Shown: in pieces, positions 47,309-60,752 of the stretch
Position numbering within the stretch: the first letter of the stretch is position 1
Layout of the letters: every line of letters begins with the position of its first letter
NCBI RefSeq assembly: GCF_000001735.4
Contig: NC_003076.8
Span: 1,798,001 to 1,862,000 of the forward strand
From: Arabidopsis thaliana
Taxonomy: Eukaryota; Streptophyta; Magnoliopsida; Brassicales; Brassicaceae
Direction of reading: 5' to 3'
Length of the DNA: 64,000 nucleotides
Notes under the pieces: model-generated
The model's database searches: none
What the model was told of the DNA's origin: nothing
The model's input: the letters and a program-made list of their open reading frames with translations, nothing else
Position numbers and translations under genes: made by a program

Positions 47309-50300
47309 ATGGAGAGCTTGGCGCAACTTGAGGCAATGTGCGAGAGATTATACAACTCACAGGATTCAGCTGAGAGGGCTCATGCTGAAAATAGTCTGAG
47401 ATGCTTTTCTGTGAATACGGATTATATATCACAATGTCAATACATTCTCGACAATTCATCAAAACCTTATTCCTTAATGCTCGCTAGCTCGAGTTTGTTA
47501 AAGCAAGTAACTGATCATACTCTTCCGCTGAATCTTCGCCTTGACATCAGTAAACTTCTTATGTCCTCCTAACCAAATAACTAGAATATCTCTTTTTGGC
47601 ATTTAATATCTTACTTGTTTCTGGTGTTCTTTCTGTTGTCTTTAGGGGCTTATATTGTGAACTATCTGGCTACAAGAGGACCGAAGATGCAATCATTTGT
47701 TATCGCTTCTCTCATTCAACTGCTTTGCCGGCTCACAAAGTTTGGATGGTTAGATGATGATAGATTCAGGGATGTGGTTAAGGAATCTACAAACTTCTTG
47801 GAACAGGTGATTCATCTTCTGGGGGAATACAGTGCTTTGTGGACATTTTTTTGTAGAATTTTCAGATATTTTTAACAAGGGCTTGCTGAATACGTTGCTT
47901 ACATCAATTTTATTTCAATAGGGTTCCTCGGATCACTATGCTATTGGTTTAAGAATTTTGGATCAACTTGTGCAGGAGATGAATCAGGTTAGTGATGTAT
48001 TGTGGTTGATTTTCCATGTCACAGACATGTCCTAACATAGGCTGGAATAACTCTCTTTTAAGTTTGAGTTCTTGGCATGTATTGCTAATTGCATTTGAGT
48101 CATGTTTTTGTATATTAGCTTTGAGTTGCCTCATATTTTTGTTTCTTTTCGATCTAGAGTAGCAGTCTGTTATAGATACAAGTGGGAGGTTTGTGCTGTA
48201 TCTAAATAATTGTCTGTTTTCACCATTCCTTTATTTTTTTAATTAAAAACATTTAAGATGGCTGTTTTGTTAGACTGGCCAGAATTATATGTGCACAGTG
48301 TGCATGCTTTTAGATAGATAGCGTGTCACAAACTATATTTTTTCGAGGGTATTTATTTCTAACTTTTTGTTTTTCTACTGTGTTCCAACTTACCAGGGTA
48401 TTTTTTTTAAATGCTTATTGACATTTTTTCATCCCTTTTTTGCTCAATTCTTAGCCTAATCCAGGACTGCCATCTACACATCATCGGCGGGTTGCATGCA
48501 ACTTTAGGGATCAATCCTTATTTCAAGTTTTCAGAATAGCTTTGACGTCATTAAGCTATCTGAAAAATGATGGTAATATGAGTCATCTATGTCAAAATTT
48601 TCGTTATATTCCGTCATGCCAAGTATGAAAACTTCTACATACCAGCTTCATAATTTATGCACATTGGAATGTTTTGTAATCGTTAAGTATGTAACTATCT
48701 TTGTCGATGTATATCTGTTGGTCTTAGCATAGGAGTGGAAATTTTCAATTGTAATGAGTCAGATATTTTCTTTTAACCAGCCGCTGGTCGTTTACAAGAA
48801 TTGGCGCTTTCTCTTGCACTGAGGTGTGTATCATTTGACTTTGTCGGAACTTCAATTGATGAAAGCACAGAGGAGTTTGGTACAGTTCAGGTTGAACATT
48901 AATGATCTTCTATCTTCAATCTCTTTTCAATGCTTTGTGCCTATGTATTTGTGTACTCGTTTTTAAGGGGTGTTAACTTCTAGTGTTACTGATAATGTTT
49001 AGATTCCAACTTCCTGGAGGTCAGTATTGGAGGATTCTTCCACGCTGCAGATATTTTTCGATTATTATGGTAGTACAGAGTCCCCTCTTTCGAAAGAGGT
49101 ATGTCTTTATTGTTATTTGTTTTTTTCCGTGCTTGACTAGAAGAAACAAAATGGCATCTTTTGCATCAAAGATAGATTTTGACTACCTTTTTTTTGTGAA
49201 TTTTTTATTCACTCTCATTATGAGGACAAATGATTCAATTGCAGTAATGTCACTGATGACGTGATTTATTTCATGTACAGTTGGGACTCAGTAGGTATTA
49301 TAGATGACTTACAATTTGTTATTTTTTAATGTTTCTCTGTTTTAACTTCTAGGCACTTGAGTGCTTGGTGCGATTGGCTTCTGTAAGGCGCTCTCTGTTC
49401 ACAAATGATGCTACACGCTCTAATTTTCTAGCTCATTTGATGACGGGAACCAAAGAAATTCTTCAAACTGGAAAAGGTATGCTTGATGTTTTTATACTAT
49501 GGGACTTTCCTATGTCTGACTGTAAATATTGCGCTTAAGGTGTTGCATTGTATGCAACTTTTAACTCTTCATGACTGACATTCCAGCTTCTCAATTACAC
49601 AGTCTGTTAACATGTTATGTACAGTATTTGTTAATATTTTGTTCTGTTGCAAACTTTACACCTCATTGAACTATAACATCTCACTGATCTTGGTTCGTCA
49701 ACACAAATTACTTTTGTTGGATCAGGTCTTGCTGATCATGATAATTACCACGTGTTCTGCCGTCTACTTGGGCGTTTTAGGCTGAATTATCAGGTAAATT
49801 TCTCGGTTAGATTCCTTTCTAGTTTACAGATTACGGTTTGTACAATTTTGTTTGTGTTGTAGCTTGAAATTTATGTTATGATGCCATGTACTTGAGTAAA
49901 TACACACATGTTCCTTTTTTCTGTATGTGACAGTTGGACAGTCTTAACTATTCGTAATTTGTGACGCTATCTATGATTGTCATATACCATTTGGATATAA
50001 TTTATTGGTTTATATGGCTAAATTCAGACATTATGTAATAGCATGTTACGTGTATGAATTCATCTGCAGCTTTCAGAGCTTGTGAAGATGGAAGGTTATG
50101 GTGAGTGGATACAGTTGGTGGCAGAGTTCACACTTAAATCTCTCCAGTCATGGCAGGTTCGCAAGTTTATGTTAGTGAATGCATTAGCATACCAATTATA
50201 GACCCTACTAGTCTTTAAAGTTCTGGTTATCCTCCAGCATGATCGTTTTTAGTATATAGCTTAAATATTTGGCGGAGATTGTATCTTGTTTGCAAAATCC

Positions 50301-53300
50301 ATGTGACCTTTTTTCTTACAGTGGGCCAGCAGCAGCGTGTATTACCTTCTTGGGATGTGGTCCAGATTAGTAGCATCTGTCCCATACTTGAAGGGTGATT
50401 CACCAAGTCTACTTGATGAATTTGTACCTAAAATTACAGAGGGTTTTATCATCTCCAGATTCAATTCTGTGCAGGTATATAACATCACTTATTCTGGAGG
50501 ATTGCCAGTACTGACTTGTAGTTTTTCTTTGATATTTTCCTATTTGAAATCCCCTTTCCAGGCTAGCGTCCCAGATGATCCGACTGATCATCCTTTGGAT
50601 AAAGTTGAAGTCCTGCAGGATGAGCTGGATTGCTTTCCTTACCTATGCAGATTTCAGGTTAGTCTTTTCTTCATATATGTGTCATGCAGTACCCTGGTTT
50701 TGCTCACATGTTTTGTTTGATTATGTTGTATCTTAACACAATTGAACTGCATCTGAGAGTCTTATCAATTATCATGCAGTATGAAAGAACTGGTATGTAT
50801 ATAATAAACACAATGGAGCCTCTTCTGCAATCATATACGGTAAAGTCTACTGTTATTCTGTGTTTAGCGTATTGTTGTTCTGTCAATTCTTGTACGTGTC
50901 TTCCTAATCTTGAGCTGAGTGATTGTGTAACAGGAAAGAGGGCAACTACAGTTTGCTGATAATTCTGAACTAGCACTCATTGAAGCAAAATTGTCATGGA
51001 TTGTTCACATTGTTGCCGCTATTGTTAAAATAAAGCAGTGCAGTGGTTGTAGGTAAGTTGATATCATATCTTGGGGTTTCTTTGCATTTTGGTCTGTTTG
51101 AAGAACAAAATAATATATGGATTGAAATTTATACGTATTTTGCAGTGTGGAGACGCAAGAGGTGCTTGATGCTGAACTCTCCGCTCGTGTTTTGCGGCTA
51201 GTAAATGTTATGGACAGTGGACTGCATAGACAGGTGTTACATCTGTTAGATACAAGCAATTTCATTAAATCAACTTGAAATATTATTATATAATCTCTAT
51301 ATGTATGGTTCTATTACTGCATTTCTACTGAACATAAACCATCAATACAGCTACAAAATTTAGCTAAAAGGGCGTAAGCCTGTATAGCCACAATTAGTAA
51401 CATAAGAGTGATTTCATTAATGATTATGAAATTAATTTTCTGCTTGAAGTGCACCTGTTGGATTTTGTTTTCTCTCAGGTAAGTTCACTACATTAATCTC
51501 ATCTCTAATTAATCAAAAACACTTCTTTCTGCAGAGATATGGTGAAATAAGTAAACAAAGGCTTGATCGTGCCATTCTTACCTTCTTCCAAAATTTCCGG
51601 AAGTCTTACGTTGGTGATCAGGCCATGCATTCATCAAAAGTAAATGCAAACCCTGTTTCTTTTTTTTATTGTATTTGTTCTATGTATATTTCTGATACTA
51701 CCTTTCTGTTGCAGCAGTTGTATGCCAGATTGAAAGAACTCCTTGGACTGCATGATCATCTTGTTCTGTTGAACGTTATTGTTGGCAAGATTGCTACAAA
51801 CTTAAAATGTTATACAGAGGTAATCTTGTGTTCTTTACTTTTTTCTAGCATGCCGCTCTACATCAACGTCACCTACTGTTCAAACAATCTATCTTTTGTT
51901 TCTCCAGAGTGAAGAAGTCATTAATCACACGCTAAGTTTGTTTCTGGAGTTGGCATCTGGGTAACTCTGTTATAACCTGATTAAGCTGATGTTACATTAG
52001 TTTATATACATTTTCATATCGATTTTTTTTTATGTTTTGCCGTTCTCGTGCAGATACATGACCGGGAAGCTGCTTTTGAAGTTGGACACGGTGACCTTTA
52101 TTATATCTAATCACACTGTAATTCTTCTCCAAGGACTTTCTTTTGTGGACATCATTGTGCATTGTAATTTATTACGAGCAACACTCTGACTATGTGAATT
52201 GTCTAATTCCAGAGGGAGCAATTTCCATTCTTAGAAGAGTATAGATGCTCTCGCAGCAGAACAACGTTTTACTACACTATTGGCTGGTTGATTTTCATGG
52301 AGGATAGCTTAATAAAGTTCAAGACTTCTATGGAACCCCTTCTGCAGGTTATACTTTGTTTTCTTTCAGCATTTTATCTTTTGCAGCTTTCCTTTTAGAA
52401 TAATGATTCTGTCTGAATCTGCACTGCACACTCACCCTATTTACAGTTCTAGGCAAAATTTGATATCCTATAAACAGGGATTGTTCCACATCCATTTTAC
52501 AATATATCTTATAGGCAGATTCACATAGTGGTCTTAGCCAGTAAACCACATTTTTATTCAATCATTCTAGGTTTTCCGCACCCTGGAATCAACACCAGAT
52601 TCGATGTTTCGCACTGATGCTGTGAAGTTTGCTCTGATCGGATTGATGAGGGATTTAAGAGGAATTGCAATGGCTACTAGCAGGTTTTGAGTTCATCTAG
52701 TTACTTTGACATCCATAGACATGTTACAATCTTATGATTTATTGAAGCTTTCTCTTTGGATTTCAGCCGGAGAAGCTATGGTTTTCTATTTGACTGGCTC
52801 TATCCTGCACACATGCCACTCCTTTTGAGAGGGGTCTCACATTGGTTCGACACACCAGAGGTATTAAGTTATGCATTCTGCTCCATTGGATTGACAGAAC
52901 ACTGGCCTAGTAATAACCTGAGTCCGTGCATAGAAAAAATGATTCTAATCCACTGCTTGTGATTTTACGCCTTCTGCCATTTTAGTGTGGTTAGTGGTGC
53001 CTTCATTGTCTCATCTCCTCTTCTTGGCTTGTTGATGTAGGTTACGACCCCGTTGTTGAAGTTCATGGCTGAGTTTGTGCATAACAAAACGCAGCGCCTT
53101 ACTTTTGATTCTTCTTCTCCAAATGGCATCCTGCTTTTCCGGGAAGTCAGTAAATTGATTGTGGCTTATGGTTCAAGGATTTTAGCCCTGCCAAATGTTG
53201 CGGATATATATGCCTTCAAATACAAGGGGATCTGGGTTTCACTCACAATACTGTCAAGAGGTTAGAACATGATTTTGACCAATGAGAGCTAACCATTCGT

Positions 53301-54601
53301 TGTTTAGTTTATTGTTATGTTATAATACTTAACCATCATCTAATGGGCAGCGCTCTCGGGAAATTATTGCAACTTCGGTGTCTTTGAACTTTATGGTGAC
53401 CGGGCTCTTGCGGATGCACTTGATATTGCGTTGAAGATGACCCTTGCAATACCCTTGGCAGATATATTAGCATATCGCAAGGTATGTGTGGCATTGCGTT
53501 TTCCACGTGCCTCCAATAATTTCATTTGGTGATCAAATCAACACGTTTTTGATATTGTTTGCATTATCTGAATTATGTTTACTCTGAATTCTTTCTTTGT
53601 CGTTATAAAATCTCTAATCTTTATAGTCTTCCTTTCATCCTTCAGCTTACAAAGGCATACTTTGGGTTCGTCGAGGTTTTGTGTGCCAGTCATATTACCT
53701 TCATATTGAAACTGGACACTGCAACCTTTATGCATCTCGTAGGTTCCCTTGAATCTGGACTCAAGGGGTTGGACACAAGTATTTCATCACAGGTGAGAAT
53801 TGTGACAAAACTGTTAAGACACATCAATTTATCAAGAAATTCTTAAAGCTTTAAGCTGCAAAAGATATTCCTCGAAATGCAACTTTCTGAAGCATTGATA
53901 TCTATTATCCTTTCAGTGTGCAATAGCTGTCGACAATCTTGCTTCATATTATTTCAATAACATCACAATGGGTGAGGCACCTACTACTCCAGCTGCTATT
54001 CGTTTTGCACAGCACATTGCAGACTGTCCGAGTTTGTTCCCCGAGGTAACTCATTACACTCCTCAATCTCTCTTTGTTAAATTGAACACAATAATGATGG
54101 GCTATAATGCCTTTTAACAAATATCCTCTTACAAGCAGATATTGAAGACACTGTTTGAAATAGTTTTATTCGAGGATTGTGGCAATCAGTGGAGTCTCAG
54201 CAGACCAATGTTAAGCTTGATTCTTATAAGTGAGCAGGTATGTGTAATTTATACATTTATCTCTCTTGTGCAGTTTTCTGTTCCGAATGAGCTTTGTTGT
54301 TCATTCATCTAACTTATTTCAATTGATTTCCCCAGATTTTCTCTGATCTGAAAGCTAAGATCCTCTCATCACAGGTGATGATCCAAAATTCTATATCTAT
54401 ATATATTTTACCCCTGAGTGTTGCTTTTTGTGTATGCCTTAGAGCATTATTCTAATGGTGCAGCCTGCGGATCAACACCAGCGACTCTCTGCCTGCTTTG
54501 ACAGTCTTATGACAGACATATCGCGGGGATTAGATTCAAAGAACAGAGACAAGTTCACTCAGAACTTGACCCTTTTCAGACACGAGTTCCGCGTTAAATA
54601 A
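47309..54601 (+). CDS. Exportin-7 / RanBP16-like importin-beta family protein
   Basis: I traced 28 coding exons from ATG 47309 (exon 1 47309-47549, exon 2 47646-47806) to TAA 54599-54601, about 1,043 aa, all with GT-AG introns and matching phases. The N-terminus ([20 protein letters not shown] then [13 protein letters not shown]) is the first HEAT repeat of the importin-beta N-terminal fold that binds Ran-GTP; ARM/HEAT-like helices continue throughout. The C-terminus ([20 protein letters not shown]) matches the exportin 7 end. In animals exportin 7 moves histones, p50RhoGAP and 14-3-3 across nuclear pores; the plant cargo is unknown to me. Probably At5g06120. Confidence 0.92.
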
Positions 54602-55300
54602 AATCGGCCAAACACAGTCCCTGAGCCACAGTCTACTACATTAGGGGTCTCATCAAAAAGACCCACATGACACAGTGAACCAGAAATCTTCAGAAGTTAA
54701 AAAATGGAAAAACAAAAAAGTAGTCTCGAGATTGTGGTACTGTACAGTTTCTTTATTCTCTCAGAAGAAAGGGTAATATGAAGAAAGATTTACGTTTTGG
54801 TGGTTTCCTCGCAATTGTGGCTTAATTCATCATTGGGATTTATTTTGTCTCTTGTCAGCCCCATAACAAGGTTGATGTAAAACATTGAAATCTAGGGTTT
54901 ACTTTTGCAAATGTTGGGAGCAGTTAGGTCACATATTCTTTGTAATGGTAAACAAATCTGAAAGAAAATGCAGTATTTGTTTTGTTTATTGTCTGGATTT
55001 TCGTATAACTCTCTAGTATTTATTAGCCTATATTGCTCATACAGTAACTCTTGCATTACTGCATACCACAACATAGATGGCTTTCGAAAATGAAAAAAAA
55101 AACTTTACACAAGGAATATATAACACAAATCTTGAAAATTAGGGAGTTTATTCAAAATGTTCTTCTTCAGCGAGGGCTTGATGTAACACAAAGGAAGAAA
55201 TTGCCGGCGATAATTTCTTATAAATTAGGGTTTCCATGAGGACGCTGTAGTCATTTGGCACTTTTTTAATACAAAAGAATTCTTTAAAATAGTAAAATAA

Positions 55301-55301
<1 letters not shown>
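54602..55301. other. 3' region of the exportin gene and spacer
   Basis: 700 bp without another gene. It includes the exportin 3' UTR (CATTGAAATC near 54883 is plausible 3'-end context). Downstream of the minus-strand tRNA-Leu there is a short T run (AAAA on the plus strand near 55288-55298) that could end Pol III transcription. Confidence 0.45.

Positions 55302-55381
<80 letters not shown>
55302..55381 (-). tRNA. tRNA-Leu (anticodon UAG)
   Basis: An 80-nt class II tRNA without intron. On the minus strand the acceptor stem GACAGTT pairs with AGCTGTC (one T-G). The anticodon stem CCAGA/TCTGG encloses TTTAGGC, so the anticodon is TAG (Leu). The variable arm TCCGAAAGGGCG is long, as expected for Leu, and the T arm is GTGGGTTCAAATCCCAC. 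Directly upstream is the CAA motif (TACAACAA) usual for plant tRNA transcription start. Confidence 0.95.
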
Positions 55382-55383
<2 letters not shown>

Positions 55384-55482
55384 GTTGTATTTACACATCG
55401 ATTTGTAATGAATTAACCTACATTATCCGGTTGGCAAGAAAGTTTGTGAATTAATAATCGAAGTGTAAATACAACAAGACAG
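55377..55482. repeat. 27-bp inverted repeat including the tRNA-Leu 5' end
   Basis: The arm at 55377-55403 and the arm at 55456-55482 are reverse complements with one mismatch, separated by 52 bp. The first arm includes the first five bases of the tRNA and its 5' flank, so the tRNA leader has been copied in inverted orientation. Confidence 0.85.
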
Positions 55483-55753
55483 CTTATGATGACGGAGTTG
55501 ATGGCTACTATATATCCTATTATCTTCACCGGAGATCATCTGGTGAATTTTTTTAGTTTGTGAAGAAGTACTTTACATAACCGATACTTTCCCATGTTTA
55601 CTATAGACAAAAGTTAAAAATTCTAATGTTACTTTTATTATGTAATTACTTTTATTATGTAAAACATTTATATGACGAGGTTTGGCTCTCCTCAGTTCTC
55701 ATAGGCTTGGCTTAGCTTTTGCAAGGACCAATTTCAAAGGAGGCCATTGTTTT
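55404..55753. other. Spacer between tRNA-Leu and the ORANGE-like gene
   Basis: 350 bp: second arm of the inverted repeat, then AT-rich sequence with a duplicated TTACTTTTATTATGTAA unit near 55629-55663. It probably contains the 3' UTR of the ORANGE-like gene. Confidence 0.5.
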
Positions 55754-57763
55754 CTAATCGAAAGGGTCAAAGCGGGGGTCATGCTCGCTAGCTGTTACCA
55801 TCCCGGTGCAAAGACATGTCGGACACATCACCTGATTCATATACAAATACACATTTCAACATTACAAGGACAACAATGAATTATATAATACTCAGATCAG
55901 ATTGCATGAAATAGAGAGAATCTTACCTTTCCTGCGCCGGAACAATTTAGACATCTTTTTGTGGTCGCGACCTGCATAAGCTGGTTTGTAGCTCTAGGTC
56001 TTGTGATGGGATCAATGCTCAAACACACACCACTAGCTGAGCATCGAGCGCATGGCAAGTATCCTATTATCATGTGAACACAGACCAGTGAGCATTTCTC
56101 CAACTCATTTTGAGAAGTAATTCGAAGAAAAAATCAAGAATTTTCATGATATATACAATAAAATTACCAGTCCCAAGGCAGTATTTGCACCTCTTCTTCT
56201 CTTGTTGTTTAACATTGTTAACTTCGATTAGCATCAAGGTTGAAATGACTCCCACGGCCCCGCCAGAAAAAGATGCCACAATTGGATCTACCTGGCTACA
56301 TTACAGAACAAAAAAAAAAAAAAAATCAATGTCGCTGTTTCAGATTCAGGACAAGTAAAGTTGACTAGTTTGACTATGTTTTCAATCATATTAGTCTTCA
56401 AGCTACTGAACTAGTAGTAGTACCTTAATTGCAAGGGTAGATGTAAGCTCCTTATAAAATCTTCATAAGAGGTTCCTCCAAGTCCTACCTTCAGTTCCAG
56501 CTGCCATGTAAAATCATCAATTTATCATTCAAGGATTAGAAAAAACAAGAATAGCTATTGTTCTTCTGGTAAAGTTACAGTAACTCAATAAAAAACCAAA
56601 AAACTGTATACATCACAAAGAAGGAAAAATAGTAATCTCCACAATCTGTTGCTATCAACAAAAAGCAAGTATATTTAGATTAATGTGCCATTGTTGTTGC
56701 ATCACTAATAACTTGATGGATCCTGCAAAATATAGCCAGGAAAGTAAATGCATATATTTTAAAGAGCTCTCGTGCATTGTTGTAAGATTAGTAGGGTTCT
56801 AAGAGCTGCAGTAAACTGAGATGACTGTGTGAAAAGCATATTAACTCAAACAAAATCTAGAGCTTTGATATTGCTATAGGCGAACATAAAGAAAGAAACG
56901 TGGAGTCTACTACTCTTGTACTTACATTAGGTGCAATGAGACCACCAAAGAAGATAATTCCCGATATCAATGCAACGCTGGTCGAATAGAGTTGTTTCAA
57001 AGTCTTTGGTGTCTATATCAAAAGATAAGAAGCAGAGACAAAGAAGAGTTAAAACAGAAGGGAATATCAAAAACTGAACAAGAGACCGTTTCATAATTTG
57101 TAACTGACCACATTAGGGAGGAAAGGAATAGAAGATGTGATCTCAGGCATCTCGGTAGCCTCGAGCTCACTGTCCTCATTGATGGCTTTAACACTCTTGA
57201 TACGTTGCTGCACACGTAACCTCCTCACTTCCTCCATGAGGAGAAATATCTTATTGCGTCTACTCCTTATGTTATCTTGGATTTCCTGAAGCTGCATCTG
57301 CACAAAGTCTTGAACTGTCTCTGATCCCTCAATGATACAGAAGTTACTGAAACAATATCCACCAAACAAATAATCTATTACCAGTTAGAATCAAAATGAT
57401 AATCGTTATACACGCTATAGATCATATACATAGCTACAAGGCTCCCACTTAATCACTAATCGAGCTCTCAAACAATAGATATCGATTTGGCCAAACCCAG
57501 GTGAAATTTGAAGATGAAACCTAGAATTCATCAATAAAGGAAGAAATCAGAGGAACTTGCTTTGGGACGGTGTCACCGGAGGGAGGAGGACGGTTGTTGC
57601 TGCCGTCTGAACAGGAGAGGAGAGAGCGAGATGAGCCATGGAAGAGAAGACTGGGGCTAGGTTTCAGATAAGATGAGGGAAATCGAAGCAGGGATTTGGA
57701 AGTAGATGGAGAAGAAAGTAGAAGATGATGGCGATGAGGAGTAGCAGAAGAGAAGCACGTCAT
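55754..57763 (-). CDS. ORL: ORANGE-like DnaJ-type zinc-finger chaperone, plastid
   Basis: Seven exons on the minus strand: 57561-57763, 57109-57346, 56926-57012, 56424-56500, 56168-56295, 55927-56063 and 55754-55831; 948 nt, 315 aa plus TAG. The first intron fits only with a GC donor (AAA|GCAAGT). The Ser-rich N-terminus is a plastid transit peptide. A helical region with QDFVQMQLQEIQDNIRSRRNK precedes two membrane segments (SVALISGIIFFGGLIAP and VASFSGGAVGVISTLMLI). The C-terminus has four CxxC-type motifs (CKYCLGTG, CARCSASG, CLNCSGAG, CPTCLCTG), the DnaJ zinc-finger without a J-domain. ORANGE proteins stabilise phytoene synthase and promote carotenoid build-up. Probably At5g06130. Confidence 0.9.
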
Positions 57764-58211
57764 CTTCTTCTCGCCCAACGCTTTTTGCTGTCTATCGTCT
57801 TCTTCGGATAATTTTTTTAAGTTATTGCAACTTTTTGGAACCCTCCGATCACTACGAAGGTTACCATTTTGGGCTAAAAGTTAGGCCTAAACAAACTCTA
57901 ACCGAACCAGCAACATATCTTAAAATGACACAGTTGTGATCTGCAGCATCCAACATAAGAAGATTCAATATACTAGCAGTATCATGTTAGTGAATTGGGA
58001 AAGTTGTAATCTAAAATAAAATTGTTATATGAACGTTTAGGAGAGTAATAATGACGCATATGTATCTTCTTTACAAGTGGAAACAAGCCAAGTTAACTAA
58101 ACTTGAAGTTGACAAAAAAACACCAGAATTTCTCACAAAAACAAACTGCCTCTAGACACAAACCCTCTCATGAAGGAACACACACAGACACAGGTAAGTT
58201 TAGTTTTGGAT
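57764..58211. other. Spacer between the ORANGE-like gene and SNX1
   Basis: 448 bp holding the ORANGE-like promoter and SNX1 3' UTR. A CTAAAAGTTAGGCCTAAAC block near 57875 is the only GC-rich feature. No gene seen. Confidence 0.5.
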
Positions 58212-60752
58212 TTAGACAGAATAAGAAGCTTCAAGTTTGGGAAGAAGGGATCTCCAAGCATCCGCGACACTGTTTGCTAAGCGAGCTTGTCCTTTCGCAA
58301 ACTGATGGAATGCCACTCCCATCTCTTCCGTCTTCTGCTCTTGAAACCTTACTATCTCATCTTCCATTCTCTTTACTATCCTCTCAAATCTTCTCGTGGC
58401 TTCCTCACTTTCTGCTTTTATCTGCATTGTTGCGGTATACACCACAAGTTCAAGCACCCAAAAGCATTACTACAAAATTTTCAAGGATTGTTTTGAGTTC
58501 TTCTTACCTCTCTGTATTCGATCTCAGCTTCTCCTACTTTGTCTGAACGTGTGAGCATGAGTTTGTCACTACAATAACAGACGAGAATTTCTATAATGTT
58601 CTACGACGATTGTTGACAGAGAAGACAAAAAGGGAGAGAAGCCATCATACAGATTTATTTCTTTTAACTTTGTTGTTTCTGACAATTCACAATGTTGTTT
58701 GAAAGCAGTGCCTCGTTCTGCTATTGTTGCCTGGAAAAGCAAAATATGGAAACAAAAAGGTAAGAGTTTAGTACCAGCAAAACGAAACCATGAAAGAGAA
58801 ATCAATCCCACAGGCAAAGGCTAGAGAACTCACCTTAATCGATTGTACATAACGAACATAGTCCTTCAAGGGTTCCTCGAAGTTCATCAGGACTTGTTGA
58901 GCCTACAAATAGTGCAAGATAGGTCAATAAAAGCATCTAGGAATATAGAATAGATGAATTTCGCCAAGATATATACATTTCTTACTATAATGATTTAGAA
59001 AAAAAGAAGAAGATGATCTAGTCTTACAAACTTAATACCTCTTTCTGGAGCTTAATCGATAACAGTTCAGATTTAGTTCCAAGATCGGAAAATGCTTTTC
59101 CTGTAGGTTCACCCTCACAAGCCCCAAGAAGTTTTACAGCCTTGCCAAAATCCAACAGTGATTGACCCAACTCTGCCAATAGGTTGATACAGCATTAAAA
59201 CTGAAGATCCATTCATGCGGTTGGGAAAGAGAAAACAGAAAACATAACAGAATTTATATAGACTAAATTCTGATTTGTGATATTTTTATTACCTCTATGC
59301 CTCTTGACTAGGCGATACGCATGCTTCTGAGCCTCAGTCAAGTGGTTCTCAAGCTCGAAAATGTAATGTTTAAGCTTCTCGTAGTCAGCAGTAGTTTCTT
59401 CAACAGGTTTTTCTTTTCCAAGGACAGCATCACTAACTTTTGACTGGACATCCTGTCAATAGTGCAGATATGGCAGTAAGATGATGGCGCACCACAAAGG
59501 TCAATAAAGAGCAGAAAAATAATATTTACATGGTCAGAAAAAACATTCTTACCCTAAACATTTGCATTAGATCTGCAGGCTTCTTGAATATACTAGTTTC
59601 CTGAAACCTGAATCTGTCCATTGTCTGACGAGAAAAGTAAACTGTCATTAGAGACAAGAACCTTCTAATATGCAAATTGCAGTCCTTCCAGTAGGAAAAA
59701 AGAAGAAGCATTCTACGAGCATTTTTATGTGAAGATGATGTAGTAGCAATGTGAAGTCCAGATATCCTACCTCTTCATCTGCTTGCAAAAAGGTCCTAAG
59801 ATCCTCACTCTGCTGAAGCTCAGGGTGTAATGCTATTCGATTAACAAATATATCCAATGCTGCTCGCCTCATTTCAATAAATTCGGCACTAAAGCGGAAT
59901 TTTTCTGCCAAAAAGAGTATTAATAAACATGAATCCAATATACTAATCTCCATCAGATAACAATTACAAGAGGAAGGCACTCATAAGTAATAACTTTATC
60001 AAAGCTGTACATTACCCTCGTGCACTTTCCAAAGTCTCAACACCTAATCAGAGACCTCTACTAACAACATCTAACCTAACTAAATGGAACAAGGATAGCT
60101 GGATTGACTGACATAAAACTATAGAGATGCACAATTCGTATCTTTGACTCAATCAGATAATGTGTTCAACTAGATAGAGAGCAATAGAATAGATGCCGAC
60201 TACAAAAGATTCAAATTAATAGCTAGAAAGGGAAAAGCTAGCTAATTTACCTACAGCACTCTTCTCTGGAAGAGGAGGAATGAAAATGCCCTTGTACTTT
60301 TCAAAAAGCCGATCCCGTAACCAGACGAAATCACTGTATCGTCTAATAACAATCTTCTCGGGTCCTTGGTACTCCGGCAAGTTAGTCTGCCAAAAAAAAA
60401 ATCCAATTTGTCAGAAATTGATCCTTAGATAAACTAATTCACAACAAAACCATAATCAACCCAAATTCTAGCTGCTCAGCATACAATTAGATAGTTTCGC
60501 AACAACAAAAAATCAGCGAATAATCTTCTGTTATCACCCAATTTTTCAAATAGAAACCCTAGACTGAAAGCTACGAATCAGGTTCCAAGAAGGATAAACC
60601 TTGGTGATAACTCTGTAAGAGATATAAGCTTGTACGCCATTGCCTAATTTGACAGGATCTGTGACGGAGACTGACAGATACGGATGCGAAGACGGAGATC
60701 TAGGGCTCTGCATCGATCCGGAGATGTTCCTCGGCTGCTCCGTGCTCTCCAT
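58212..60752 (-). CDS. SNX1: Sorting nexin 1 (retromer-associated PX-BAR protein)
   Basis: Ten exons on the minus strand: 60600-60752, 60251-60386, 59771-59904, 59553-59624, 59293-59452, 59039-59172, 58834-58902, 58651-58730, 58508-58568 and 58212-58421; 1209 nt, 402 aa plus TAA. The PX domain (about residues 25-145) has the PI3P-binding RRYSDFVWLRDRL and IPPLPEKSAV, then RRAALDIFVNRIALHP. Residues about 170-400 form a helical BAR domain with coiled-coil heptads (for example KRMEDEIVRFQEQKTEEMGV). SNX1 works with SNX2 on endosomes in protein recycling, including PIN auxin carriers. Probably At5g06140. Confidence 0.95.
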
